DNA of 64,000 nt from Rouxiella chamberiensis (GCF_026967475.1 NZ_CP114058.1:186001-250000), one strand, 5' to 3'. Counted from the stretch's first letter, positions 49,903-59,873 are shown. Translations and numbers: made by a program. The notes: generated from the sequence alone by a model not told the origin.

Positions 49903-50037
49903 AATTTTTCCTGCCTGATTAGTAGGTTATGAAGGTAAGAGTGCGTAATGGCGCGTCATGTATCGGCCATCTTCACGCTGCAACCCTGCGATAGGTTCGC
50001 AAGGTGCAATGAGTAAGACACAAGATAACGCAAATTT

Positions 50038-50231
50038 AAACATATGTTCAATAGGTGTTCATATGTTTTGTGATGAGTGATCGATATTGCGCGATCGCTC
50101 ATAAATGTTTTGAACAAAAGAGCGTGTAATTTGTTGGTTAACCCGTTTACTTCGGGTTTTAGAGTCACGTCACACTTTTGTTATCCGGTTATAGGCAAAG
50201 CAGGGCGAAAGGGATAGTGTTCATATGTTCA
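50038..50231. promoter_or_regulatory. Three related TGTTCATATGTT-type motifs, candidate SorC operators
   Basis: AAACATATGTTCA (50038-50050), TGTTCATATGTTTT (50056-50069) and TGTTCATATGTTCA (50218-50231) share a CATATG core with flanking TGTT or TTCA halves; the first two overlap as an inverted pair. TGAACA recurs at 50245. They lie in the 523-base divergent region between derI and the transporter operon, which holds no other clear gene than a short upstream ORF. A GAGTGATCG/CGATCGCTC hairpin lies at 50075-50100. Confidence 0.6.
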
Positions 50232-50277
50232 CGCAACGAATTAATGAACAACTCGAAACCCGTCAGAGGATGAGGCC

Positions 50278-50421
50278 ATGAAAACACCCTGCAAATGCCC
50301 TACAAGAATTGCCCCTTTTGCAGCGTCGGATGAGTCATCCAGCGCTTTTGAACGCTGCTTATGTCAGCACGCCAGAAGCTCCTCAGTCACTGCTTTGCCT
50401 GCCTGCGGGCAGAAGGAGTAA
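50278..50421 (+). CDS. Short upstream ORF (47 codons) before the ACS transporter gene
   Basis: An ATG preceded by AGGATGAGG opens a 47-codon frame that begins MKTPCKCPTRIAPF, contains five cysteines, and ends in TAA five bases before the transporter ATG, overlapping its AAGGAG ribosome site. The arrangement suggests a translated leader coupled to the transporter. I do not recognise the peptide, and it could be a chance ORF. Confidence 0.35.
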   Translation: MKTPCKCPTRIAPFAASDESSSAFERCLCQHARSSSVTALPACGQKE

Positions 50422-50425
50422 GAAA

Positions 50426-51794
50426 ATGACCACGCTTTCAACAACCGTACCGGGAGCCGCCGAAAAATCGGCCATCCGTAAAATCTGTATCCGTCTGGTG
50501 CCTTTCGTGGCGCTGATGTTCTTCATCAACTTCCTTGACCGCACCGCCATTTCCTTCGCGGGTCCGAACGGCATGATCAAGGATCTGGGCATTCAGGTCG
50601 CGCAGTTTGGTCTGGCTTCCGGCATCTTCTTTGTGGGGTACATTCTGCTCGAAGTCCCGAGCAACCTGGCTTTGCACCGCTACGGCGCGCGTCGCTGGCT
50701 GGCGCGCATCATGGTGTCATGGGGTATCGTTTCCCTGCTGTTCACCTGGGTCAGCAGCGTTGAAGGGCTTTATGGCCTGCGTCTGTTACTGGGTGTCGCC
50801 GAGGCCGGCTTCTTCCCCGGTGCCATCTTCTTTCTGAGCGCCTGGGTGCCTGCGCGCTATCGCAGCAAAATTCTCGCATTGTTCTATCTGGCGCAGCCGC
50901 TGACCGTTGTCTTCGGCGCACCGCTGGCGGCATGGTTCATCAATCAGCACGGCCTGTTCGGACTGGAAGGTTGGCGCGTGATGTTCCTCGGCGTATCGAT
51001 TCCGGCCATCGTGGCGGGGATTGTGGCCTGGTTCTATCTGGTCGATAAGCCACGCGATGCCAAGTGGCTGACCACGGAAGAACGTGTGTGGCTGGAAACC
51101 GAGCTGGAAAAAGAAGAGTCGACCAAGAAATCTACGCACGGACATCAGGGTCTGAAAGCGGCGTTTATGAGCGGACGTGTGTGGATGCTGTGCCTGATTT
51201 ATTTCGGTTTCGTGTATGGCCTGTATGCGCTGGCGTTTCTTCCTGCCGACCATCATCGGTGGATTCCAGCAGCAGTTCGGCGTGACCTTTACCGTGCTGC
51301 AGAAAGGGTTGATCACCGGTATCCCTTATCTGGTGGCCGCTGTAGTGATGTTCTTCTGGTCACGTGATGCCTCGAAACGCGGCTGCAAAACCTGGCACAT
51401 CGCGCTGCCTGCGCTGGTAGGGGGCATTAGCGTGCCGCTGGCGCTGTATATGGACTCACCGGCTGCCACTATCGCTGTTATCACCGTGACCGCCTGTTCC
51501 ATCTTTGCGGCACTGCCGAACTTCTGGACGCTGCCGACCCAGTTCCTTTCCGGCGCCTCGGCCGCTGCTGCCGTAGCGCTTATCAACACCCTCGGCAACG
51601 TCGCCGGTTTCTCGGCAGGTTATGTAACGGGCGCGCTGCATGACGCGACGTCCAGCTACACGGTACCCATGATGGTCGTCGGCGGATTCATGCTGCTTTC
51701 GGCGGTGTTGATGGTGCTGCTGCGCGCCACCCAGCGTCCGGCAAAACCGGTGAAATCCAATCTGAAAGACCCGCATGCTGCAAAAGCTGCCTAG
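50426..51794 (+). CDS. MFS transporter, anion:cation symporter (ACS) family, probable sugar-acid importer, frameshifted
   Basis: Twelve-helix inner-membrane symporter. KICIRLVPFVALMFFINFLD is TM1 and ends in the ACS-typical NFLDRTAISFAGPNGM; SWGIVSLLFTWVSSVEGLYG and RLLLGVAEAGFFPGAIFFLS follow. ACS members mainly carry organic anions such as galactarate, glucarate or tartrate. The frame breaks at 51236-51242 (TTTCTT); removing one base gives LYALAFFLPTIIGGFQQQFG and a protein of 455 residues. AAGGAG precedes the ATG. The stop is within the ribosome site of lerK, so the genes form one operon. An anionic substrate such as D-apionate fits both the family and the neighbours. Confidence 0.85.
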
Positions 51795-51804
51795 GAGTCG
51801 TGAA

Positions 51805-53565
51805 ATGACCTATTTATTCAATAAACCCTCAGCGTTTGCCAATGAGCTGATTGAAGGATTCGTCGCGGCGCATGCTGCGAAAGTTCGGCAGGTGCCGGGC
51901 GGGGTCGTGCGTAGCACCCGCAGTAAACCTGGCACCGTCGCCGTGGTGATCGGAGGGGGATCAGGTCATTATCCGGCCTTTGCCGGGCTGGTTGGGCAGG
52001 GTATGGCGCACGGCGCGGCGATGGGCAACCTGTTTGCATCGCCTTCCGCCCAGCAAATCTGCACGGTGGCGCGCGCGGCCAACAACGGCGGCGGCGTGCT
52101 GCTGACCTTCGGCAACTATGCCGGAGATGTGCTGCACTTCGGTCTGGCAAAAGATCGCCTGATTGCCGAAGGCATTCCCTGTGAAATCGTGCTGGTTACC
52201 GATGATATTTCCAGCGCCAGCAAGGCCGAGCGCGAGAAAAGACGCGGCGTGGCGGGGGATTTGGTGGTGTTTAAAGCCGCCGCCGTTGCCGCCGAAAAAG
52301 GGCTGCCGCTTGCCGAGGTGACGCGCATTGCTCGTCTGGCCAACCAGCGTATCCGCTCGTTCGGCGTGGCGTTCAGCGGCTGTACGCTGCCGGGCGCGGA
52401 TCACCCGCTGTTTAGCGTTCCGCAGGGCAAGATGGCGCTCGGCATGGGGATCCACGGCGAGCCGGGCATTGGCGAATCGGATATCCCGACGGCCGATGAG
52501 CTGGCCGAAGTCTTGGTTAAAAGTCTGCTTGATGAACTGCCGGATGACGTCGCCAACGCCAGGGGGCAACGTGCCGGTGTCATTCTCAACGGCCTGGGCT
52601 CGGTAAAGTATGAAGAGCTGTTTGTGGTTTATCGTCGCATTGCCCAGCTGTTGAGTGAAGCGGGCATTGAGGCGGTCGACGCCGAAGTCGGTGAATTCGT
52701 CACCAGCTTTAATATGGCGGGCGCATCGCTGACGCTGTTCTGGCTCGACGACGAGCTGGAACCGCTGTGGCGTGCCCCGGCCGATGCACCGGCTTTTCGC
52801 AAGGGATCGGTGATTGCCGCCGAACCGCTGGAAGCCCAAAAAATTGACGAGGCGCTGGTGGTGAAGGTGCCGACGGCGACTGACGCGTCTAAAAAAGCCG
52901 CGCAGTGTCTGGTCGGCGTGCTGAATACGCTGGCGCAAACCATCGTGACGCATGCCGATGAACTGGGGCGTATCGATGCCGTTGCCGGAGACGGCGACCA
53001 CGGCATCGGTATGGAACGCGGAGCGCTGGCGGCAGCGGAAAAAGCGGCCGAGATGCAGTTGCGCGGCGCAGGTGCCGGCACCTTGCTGCAACAGTCGGCC
53101 GATGCCTGGGCCGACCGCGCAGGGGGCACCTCCGGGGCGCTCTGGGGCATGGCGCTCAATGCGCTGGGCACCGTGTTTGGCGACGAAAAATATCCCGATG
53201 CGAAAAGTGTGGCCGAAGGCGTGCGCAAAGCCAAAGAGGGCATCATGCACTTCGGTAAGGCCAAGGTCGGCGACAAGACGCTGGTCGACGTGCTGGTTCC
53301 ATTCAGCGACACGTTGAGTGCCCGCGTGCAGGCCGGTGACGATTTCGCCATCGCGTGGGAGTTGGCGGCGCTTGAAGCCGATACGCAGGCCAAGGCCACC
53401 GCGCATCTGCGACCAAAAATGGGCCGCGCCCGTCCGCTGGCCGAGAAAAGCCTCGGCACGCCGGACGCCGGTGCCGTCTCGCTGGCCTTGATAGTCAACG
53501 CTTTACTGCCGCTGTTTGGCGGTCAATCCGCCGCCAGCACCAAGTCGCGCGAGGAGCAGGTGTGA
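51805..53565 (+). CDS. lerK: Two-domain dihydroxyacetone-kinase-like kinase, predicted L-erythrulose kinase
   Basis: 586 residues: a DhaK-type substrate domain (about 1-330) with GGGSGHYPAF and the covalent substrate-binding His217 in GMGIHGEPGIGES, then a DhaL-type ATP domain (about 370-575) with the metal-binding DGDHGIGMERGA loop (from Asp396). Both halves are in one chain, so it uses ATP rather than the PTS. The same architecture occurs in DhaK1, DerK and LerK. With a TIM-like and an RpiB-like isomerase alongside, phosphorylation of L-erythrulose to L-erythrulose 1-phosphate is the best prediction. TAGGAG precedes the ATG. Its TGA overlaps the lerI ATG. Confidence 0.75.
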   Translation: MTYLFNKPSAFANELIEGFVAAHAAKVRQVPGGVVRSTRSKPGTVAVVIGGGSGHYPAFAGLVGQGMAHGAAMGNLFASPSAQQICTVARAANNGGGVLLTFGNYAGDVLHFGLAKDRLIAEGIPCEIVLVTDDISSASKAEREKRRGVAGDLVVFKAAAVAAEKGLPLAEVTRIARLANQRIRSFGVAFSGCTLPGADHPLFSVPQGKMALGMGIHGEPGIGESDIPTADELAEVLVKSLLDELPDDVANARGQRAGVILNGLGSVKYEELFVVYRRIAQLLSEAGIEAVDAEVGEFVTSFNMAGASLTLFWLDDELEPLWRAPADAPAFRKGSVIAAEPLEAQKIDEALVVKVPTATDASKKAAQCLVGVLNTLAQTIVTHADELGRIDAVAGDGDHGIGMERGALAAAEKAAEMQLRGAGAGTLLQQSADAWADRAGGTSGALWGMALNALGTVFGDEKYPDAKSVAEGVRKAKEGIMHFGKAKVGDKTLVDVLVPFSDTLSARVQAGDDFAIAWELAALEADTQAKATAHLRPKMGRARPLAEKSLGTPDAGAVSLALIVNALLPLFGGQSAASTKSREEQV

Positions 53566-54350
53566 TGAAACCGCAACTGACGCTGGGGGTGAGCCTCAAA
53601 ATGTATTTTGGCTATCAGCAGACGCTGGAGTGGTCTCGTCAGATTGCCGATATCGTCCGCCGCCATCCCGTTATCCGCGAAGGGCAGGTCGAGCTGTTTG
53701 TGTTTCCTTCGCTGCCCGCGATTGCGGGCACGCTTGAAGCTTTTCGCGGCACGTCGGTCAGCGTGGGCGCTCAGAACATGTTCTGGGAAGATGCAGGCGC
53801 GTACACCGGTGAAGTGAGCGGCACGATGCTGCGCGAGATGGGCTGCGGATATGTCGAAATTGGCCATGCCGAGCGCCGCCGCTATTTTTCCGAAACGGAC
53901 AAACAGATTGCCGACAAGACCACGGCTGCATTGCGAAACGCCTTGATTCCGGTGATTTGCATCGGCGAAGCCCAGCGCTGTACCGCGGCGCAGGCCATTG
54001 AACAGGCCGTCGATCAGGCGCAGCAGGCGCTGGCACCCGCCGAGAAACAGGGGCTGCACGGCGACGCTATTCTGGCCTACGAGCCGCAGTGGGCCATCGG
54101 GGCAAAAGAGCCTGCCTCCGCCGATTTTATCGGCGAAGTCTGTGAAGGGCTGGCGGCGCGGCTTGCTGAAAATGCCCACGGCGCGCGTCGGGTGATTTAC
54201 GGCGGCAGCGCCGGTCCGGGCTTGCTGACACAACTCGGCAGTCGCACGGGCGGGCTGTTCCTCGGGCGCTTCTCGCATCAACCGGCCGCCTACAAAGCGA
54301 TTCTCGACGAAGCCTTTACGCTTTTACTTTCCCCGGCCAACAGGAGCTGA
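53565..54350 (+). CDS. lerI: Triose-phosphate-isomerase-like protein, predicted L-erythrulose-1-phosphate isomerase
   Basis: 261-residue TIM-barrel isomerase. Catalytic residues of the TpiA family are kept: Lys12 in GVSLKMYFG, His101 in EIGHAERRRYF and Glu173 in AYEPQWAIGA. The first motif is GVSLKM rather than the GNWKMN of housekeeping TpiA, a difference seen in TpiA2, EryH and LerI proteins acting on four-carbon sugar phosphates. Start and stop overlap neighbours by TGATG on the upstream side and lie next to oiaC downstream. The housekeeping tpiA should be elsewhere. Predicted reaction: L-erythrulose 1-phosphate to D-erythrulose 4-phosphate. Confidence 0.75.
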   Translation: MKPQLTLGVSLKMYFGYQQTLEWSRQIADIVRRHPVIREGQVELFVFPSLPAIAGTLEAFRGTSVSVGAQNMFWEDAGAYTGEVSGTMLREMGCGYVEIGHAERRRYFSETDKQIADKTTAALRNALIPVICIGEAQRCTAAQAIEQAVDQAQQALAPAEKQGLHGDAILAYEPQWAIGAKEPASADFIGEVCEGLAARLAENAHGARRVIYGGSAGPGLLTQLGSRTGGLFLGRFSHQPAAYKAILDEAFTLLLSPANRS

Positions 54351-54352
54351 TG

Positions 54353-55159
54353 ATGGCGATTGGACTTAGCACTTATGCCTATTTCTGGCGACTTTCCGAG
54401 CGAGTCCCCGCGCCAATGGGGCTGGATGCCATGCTGGAAAACACCGCTGAACTGGGCGGAAAAGTTTTTCAGATTTGTGATTACGCGCCGATTGAACGCC
54501 TGTCGGCCGACGAACTGGAAAAATTCAGACAGCGCGCAGAAGCGCTCGGCGTGGTGCTCGAACTGGGTACGCGCGGGCTGAAAGCCGATCATCTCGGCCG
54601 CTATTTGCAGCTTGCCAGGGCGCTGGACGCCAACATTCTGCGCTCGATGTTCAACAGCCCCGACTCGCGCCCGACGCTTGCCGAAGCAAAGCAACAGTTG
54701 GCGCAGATATTACCGGCGTTTGAACACAGCGAAGTGGCGCTCTGCATCGAAACCTACGAGCAGGTGCGCACCGCCGACAATCTCGCCTTGGTGAAACACT
54801 TCAACTCGCCGTGGCTGGGTATCTGTCTTGATCCCGCGAACTGCGTAGCGGCGCTGGAAATGCCGAAAGAGGTCATCAGCAGCACTGCGCCTTACGTGCT
54901 CAATCTGCACGTCAAAGATTTTGCGTTCTCGCGTCGCGACGGCTGGGTCGGCTTTACCTACGCCGGATGCCCGATGGGCGAAGGCCTGCTGGACTACGAC
55001 GCGATGATTGCCGAGGTCAGGCCCGATGCGCGTGGCGTCAACCAGATTATCGAGCACTGGCTGCCGTGGCAGGAAGATGCCGCCGCGACCTGCGAGATGG
55101 AAGATGCCTGGACGCGCCACAATCTCGACTTTCTTTTAGCCCGACAGGCCGCGCAATAA
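54353..55159 (+). CDS. oiaC: Xylose-isomerase-like TIM-barrel protein, predicted 3-oxo-isoapionate decarboxylase
   Basis: 268 residues, AP-endonuclease-2/sugar isomerase-epimerase fold. The four expected metal ligands are visible: Glu133 in LCIETYEQV, Asp160 in GICLDPANC, His186 in NLHVKDF and Glu234 in QIIEHWLPW. By family alone it could be an isomerase or epimerase; the adjacent ApnO-like and LerK-like genes match the published pathway in which OiaC decarboxylates 3-oxo-isoapionate to L-erythrulose. I am moderately sure of this assignment. GGAG lies six bases before the ATG at 54353; ATG 54350 is also possible. Confidence 0.6.
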   Translation: MAIGLSTYAYFWRLSERVPAPMGLDAMLENTAELGGKVFQICDYAPIERLSADELEKFRQRAEALGVVLELGTRGLKADHLGRYLQLARALDANILRSMFNSPDSRPTLAEAKQQLAQILPAFEHSEVALCIETYEQVRTADNLALVKHFNSPWLGICLDPANCVAALEMPKEVISSTAPYVLNLHVKDFAFSRRDGWVGFTYAGCPMGEGLLDYDAMIAEVRPDARGVNQIIEHWLPWQEDAAATCEMEDAWTRHNLDFLLARQAAQ

Positions 55160-55221
55160 GCCGCCCGTGGGCATGAATCCCGACTTTATACATTCGCCAA
55201 TTTTTTATAGAGGAACACATC

Positions 55222-56079
55222 ATGACAACGACTTTGAAGACAATTACTGTACTGGGTGCCGGTGGCAAAATGGGCATGCGTATTTCTGCCAATTTCCAGA
55301 AAAGCGATTATCAGGTGTTTTACTGCGAGAATTCACCGCGTGCTCAGGAGCAGGTTACCGCGCTGGGTCGCGAGCTGTCCGACGCCGACAGCGTCGTGCC
55401 GCACAGTGATGTGGTTATTCTCGCCGTGCCGGACATTGCGCTGGGCGCCGTGTCTACCGCGGTGGTGCCGAAAATGAAATCAGGTGCCGTGCTGCTGACT
55501 CTGGACCCCGCCGCGGCCTATGCCAACCTGATTGCCCAACGCGACGACATCAACTACGCCGTGGCGCACCCGTGCCATCCTTCCGTGTTCCTTGAGCGTT
55601 ACACCAAGGAAGAGCATGCGGATGCCTTTGGCGGTATCGCGGCGATTCAGCACGTTGCCGCCTCTTACGAGCAGGGCAGCGAAGCGGATCGCGCCGAATT
55701 GTCGAAAGTGGTCAGCATCATGTACGGCCCGGTCGAGCAGGTTCACTGGGTGACCGTGAAACAGCTGGCTTATCTGGAACCGACGCTTGTGGAAACCGTG
55801 GCGTGCATGGTGGGCTCGTTCATGAAAGAAGCGCTGGACGAAACCGTGAAGTCTTGCGGTGTACCGGAAGAAGCGGCCAAGGCAATGCTTTACGGCCACA
55901 TTCAGATTGCGCTGGCCGTGGCCTTCCGCAGCACCAATCCGTTCTCCGACGCCTGCATGATTGCCATGGAATACGGTCGCGAGAAAATTATTAAAGAAGA
56001 CTGGAAACAGATCTTTGAAGAAAAAGAGCTGGATATCGTGATTGCCCGCATGCTGAAAATCGACGCCATCAAGCGTTAA
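55222..56079 (+). CDS. apnO: 6-phosphogluconate-dehydrogenase-like protein, predicted D-apionate oxidoisomerase
   Basis: 285 residues: an N-terminal Rossmann domain with the dinucleotide motif GAGGKMG (12-18) and VVILAVPDIALG, then an all-helical domain resembling the 6PGDH C-terminus (EALDETVKSCGVPEEAAKAM). PCHPSVFLERYTKEEHADAF in the middle is unusual for plain dehydrogenases and may hold metal or substrate ligands. D-apionate oxidoisomerase, which oxidises and moves a hydroxymethyl group to give 3-oxo-isoapionate, belongs to this general fold as far as I recall. The assignment rests mainly on the full set of neighbours. AGAGGAAC precedes the ATG; the gene is 62 bases after oiaC. Confidence 0.6.
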   Translation: MTTTLKTITVLGAGGKMGMRISANFQKSDYQVFYCENSPRAQEQVTALGRELSDADSVVPHSDVVILAVPDIALGAVSTAVVPKMKSGAVLLTLDPAAAYANLIAQRDDINYAVAHPCHPSVFLERYTKEEHADAFGGIAAIQHVAASYEQGSEADRAELSKVVSIMYGPVEQVHWVTVKQLAYLEPTLVETVACMVGSFMKEALDETVKSCGVPEEAAKAMLYGHIQIALAVAFRSTNPFSDACMIAMEYGREKIIKEDWKQIFEEKELDIVIARMLKIDAIKR

Positions 56080-56106
56080 TCGACATCAGGCTTATCATGC
56101 AGTAAA

Positions 56107-56131
56107 GGCGCAGATCCCTGGGGTCTGCGCC
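56107..56131. terminator. Hairpin between apnO and the SorC-family gene
   Basis: GGCGCAGA and TCTGCGCC arms with a 9-base loop; no T-run. It may partially separate the regulator from the catabolic genes. Confidence 0.5.
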
Positions 56132-56243
56132 ACATCTTCAACTCCCGCCGTGCTGTTTTCTGCTTCGTCCGTGTCATATTGTGGTCATAAAACCTCGAAT
56201 AGCGTATAAAAAGGCAGAATTTGCCAGGAGAAGTGAGCCCCGG

Positions 56244-57206
56244 ATGGAAAAGCAAACTGTCATTCAAGATAACGAACTGTTGACCGAAATTGCCGTTGCC
56301 TATTATCAGGACGAAATTACGCAGGAAGAGATCGCCAAAAAGTTCGGTATTTCACGTATCAAGGTCGGGCGGTTGCTCAAGCGGGCGAAGGAAGAGGGCA
56401 TCGTCGAGATAAACGTGCGCTATCACCCCGTGTTCAGCACCCGTCTGGAACAGCAGATGCTGGAGCGGTTTCCTATCAAGCGCGCGCTGATTGCACTCGA
56501 CCATCAGGATGAAGACGAACAGCGTCGTCAGGTTGCCGCGCTGGTCTCCAACTATCTGGCCTCCACGCTGAAAGACCAGACGGTGGTGACTGTCGGTCAG
56601 GGGCGCAACGTTGCGGCCATCGCCGATCATCCCGGCAGTATGCCCGAACGTCAGTGCAAGTTTATCTGCGGGATTGGCGGCACACATCGGCCCGGCGACT
56701 CTATCAATGCCGACCACATCAGCCGTCGTCTGGCGAAAAAATTTGGCGGTATCAGCGAAACGCTTTATGCCCCCGCCTATGTCGAAGAAAAATCCCAGCG
56801 CGAAGCCTTTATGCGCAACGGCACCATCAATGAAACGCTGGATCGCGCCCGCAAGGCGGATATCGCGCTGGTCGGCATCGGTGACATGAATGAAAACAGT
56901 TACATGGTGAAGCTGGGCTGGTTTACGCCGCACGAGATAATCGATGCCAACCTGAATCAGGGCGTAATCGGCGATGTTGCGGGTTATGACTTTTTCAACG
57001 CGCAGGGCCAGCACGTAGACACCGTGATGAATGAGCGGGTGATCGGGCTGAGTATCGACGAGCTGCGACAGATCCCGTGCGTGATTGCCATTGCCTCGGA
57101 AAATACCAAGGCGCTGGCGATTCTGGGTGCGCTGCGCACCGGCGCTATCGATATCATTGCGACCTCGGCGCTGAACATCCGCACCATCTTGAATATGTCG
57201 CAATAA
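56244..57206 (+). CDS. SorC/DeoR-type sugar-binding transcriptional regulator
   Basis: 320 residues: an N-terminal HTH (about 24-45, ITQEEIAKKFGISRIKVGRL) and a C-terminal sugar-phosphate-binding domain of the SorC family (VVTVGQGRNVAAI, IALVGIGDMNENSYM, GDVAGYDFFNAQG). SorC regulators respond to phosphorylated sugars; the obvious candidates here are L-erythrulose 1-phosphate or D-erythrulose 4-phosphate. The start at 56244 follows AGGAG; an in-frame extension to 56181 is not supported. Last gene of the transporter-lerK-lerI-oiaC-apnO group, it is the likely controller of that operon and of derI. Confidence 0.88.
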   Translation: MEKQTVIQDNELLTEIAVAYYQDEITQEEIAKKFGISRIKVGRLLKRAKEEGIVEINVRYHPVFSTRLEQQMLERFPIKRALIALDHQDEDEQRRQVAALVSNYLASTLKDQTVVTVGQGRNVAAIADHPGSMPERQCKFICGIGGTHRPGDSINADHISRRLAKKFGGISETLYAPAYVEEKSQREAFMRNGTINETLDRARKADIALVGIGDMNENSYMVKLGWFTPHEIIDANLNQGVIGDVAGYDFFNAQGQHVDTVMNERVIGLSIDELRQIPCVIAIASENTKALAILGALRTGAIDIIATSALNIRTILNMSQ

Positions 57207-57248
57207 CCTCAGATGCGCCTCTACGGGGCAGGCAATGAAAGAAAGCGT

Positions 57249-57700
57249 CTAGCCCTTTTTGGCCTGCACCAGCCATTTGTCGAGTTCATTGGCAAACTGC
57301 TGACGATCGCGCTGGTTCAACGCCGGTGGACCGCCGGTCTGCACGCCGCTGGCGCGCATGGTATCCATGAAATCGCGCATGTTCAGCCGCTCGCGGATGG
57401 TTTCGGTCGTATAACGTTCGCCGCGCGGATTCAGCGCCACGCCGCCTTTCTCGATAACTTCCGCCGCCAGCGGAATATCGGCGGTTATCACCAAATCATC
57501 TTTTTCGACGCGTTTGACGATTTCGTTGTCGGCGACGTCAAACCCGGCCTCCACCCGCAGCGTGCGCAAAAACCGCGACGGCGGGCTGCGAATCAGCTGG
57601 TTTGCAACCAGCGTCACCATCACGCCCGTGCGATCGGCGGCGCGGAACAAGACCTCTTTGATGACGTTAGGACAGGCATCGGCATCGACCCAGATTTGCA

Positions 57701-57701
<1 letters not shown>
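57249..57701 (-). CDS. yaiI: YaiI/YqxD family protein (DUF188)
   Basis: 150-residue protein beginning [20 protein letters not shown], with the family motifs [27 protein letters not shown] (PIN-like acidic residues) and [13 protein letters not shown]. The PIN-like fold suggests nuclease activity, but this is not shown. The start overlaps the hemF stop (TAATG), so the pair is cotranscribed. In E. coli yaiI is at a different place. Confidence 0.9.
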
Positions 57702-58668
<967 letters not shown>

Positions 58669-58692
58669 CTAAATGCCCGCCGTTTTGCACCG

Positions 58693-59577
58693 TTAGCGCG
58701 GTTTTCGCTCGTTGGCATCGAAATAGGCGAAGAAATTGATGATGCCCTGTGAAATCGCCCCGGCAATCTCCTGACGGAAGGCCGTAGTGCTCAGCAACTG
58801 TTCTTCCTGATGATTGGTAATGAACGAGGTTTCGACCAGAATCGACGGAATCGACGGCGATTTCAGCACGGCAAACGCCGCCTGTTCAGTCTGCTGACTG
58901 TGCAGATGGTGAATCGGGCGAATGCGGTCAAGCACGTGGTGGCCGAGTGTCAGACTGTTTTTGATGGTATCCGTCTGGACTAGATCAAACAGCACCTGTT
59001 GCAGATAGTTGTTGTCGGCATCTTTGTATTTCGCGCCCGCGACCAGATCGGCATCATTCTCCTTGTTCATCAGATACTTCGCCATCGTGCTGCTGGCGCC
59101 GCGATTGGAGAGGGCAAACACGGACGCGCCACTGGCTTCCGGGCTGGTAAAACCGTCGGCATGAATCGAGACAAAGAGGTCGGCCTGATGCTGGTGGGCA
59201 ATTTCAACACGCTGATAAAGCGGGATAAAATGGTCCGCCTCGCGGGTCAGCTTGACCTCGATGTTCGGATGGCTGGAAAGATGCTCACGCACGTAGTTGG
59301 CAATTTCCAGCACCACATGTTTCTCTTCCGAGCCTTCATGACCCACCGCGCCCGAATCAATCCCGCCGTGGCCCGGATCGATCATCACCAGCTTTTTTGC
59401 GCCGGGCGGTTTGGGCTTGGGGGCGGTTTTGGTGATGTGTTCGCTCTGCTGGGCTTTTGCAAAACGGCTGCCGAAGGCACCGAATGCCAGCCCGAGGCCG
59501 GAGAGCAACACCTGACGTCGGGTTGCCGAACGAGGAAGCGGTTGGAAATGGAGAAATTTATTCAGTGGATTAAGCAT
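58693..59577 (-). CDS. amiA: N-acetylmuramoyl-L-alanine amidase AmiA
   Basis: Periplasmic zinc amidase that splits septal peptidoglycan during cell separation. 294 residues with a twin-arginine signal (SATRRQVLLSGLGLAFGAFG, about 18-37), so it is exported folded by Tat. The amidase_3 domain (about 63-285) has MIDPGHGGIDSGAVGHEGSE with the zinc His, VSIHADGFTSPEASG with a second His, and the catalytic Glu in ILVETSFITN. An EnvC/NlpD-type regulatory helix is expected in between. Next to hemF and ypeA as in E. coli. Confidence 0.96.
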   Translation of the reverse strand: MLNPLNKFLHFQPLPRSATRRQVLLSGLGLAFGAFGSRFAKAQQSEHITKTAPKPKPPGAKKLVMIDPGHGGIDSGAVGHEGSEEKHVVLEIANYVREHLSSHPNIEVKLTREADHFIPLYQRVEIAHQHQADLFVSIHADGFTSPEASGASVFALSNRGASSTMAKYLMNKENDADLVAGAKYKDADNNYLQQVLFDLVQTDTIKNSLTLGHHVLDRIRPIHHLHSQQTEQAAFAVLKSPSIPSILVETSFITNHQEEQLLSTTAFRQEIAGAISQGIINFFAYFDANERKPR

Positions 59578-59873
59578 CGGTCCGCAGCCCTTAAATAAAG
59601 CAGAATGCGGATGTTATATAGTATCCATTCAGCATAATCGACAGCAGAACTATTGCTGGTTATTAACAATGTCGGCATTTTTAACATTTATACAGCCTGA
59701 TATTTTCCTGAGTATTTTTAGTTTTGTGATTAATCCCGCAACACTTAGAGAAAAAACTTGTATCGGAAAGTTAAAAAGTCGGCCAACAGGCCTAAAAGCA
59801 GGCATTTTGATATTGCGTCTCCAGCAGATCCCGCGATAATCAATAAATAACTAATTGACAGCGGCGAAGAGTG

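Noticed and set aside
49956..50168. Minus-strand 70-codon frame in the derI/transporter intergenic region
   Set aside because: No good ribosome site, no recognisable features, and it overlaps the candidate operator motifs.
51961..53406. Long minus-strand frame (481 codons) opposite lerK
   Set aside because: It mirrors the codon structure of the real kinase gene and has no ribosome site or recognisable domain.
54353..56079. Reading oiaC and apnO as hydroxypyruvate isomerase and tartronate semialdehyde reductase of a glyoxylate pathway
   Set aside because: The folds are similar, but there is no glyoxylate carboligase or glycerate kinase nearby, and the DhaK-, TpiA- and RpiB-like genes point to a four-carbon sugar phosphate route.
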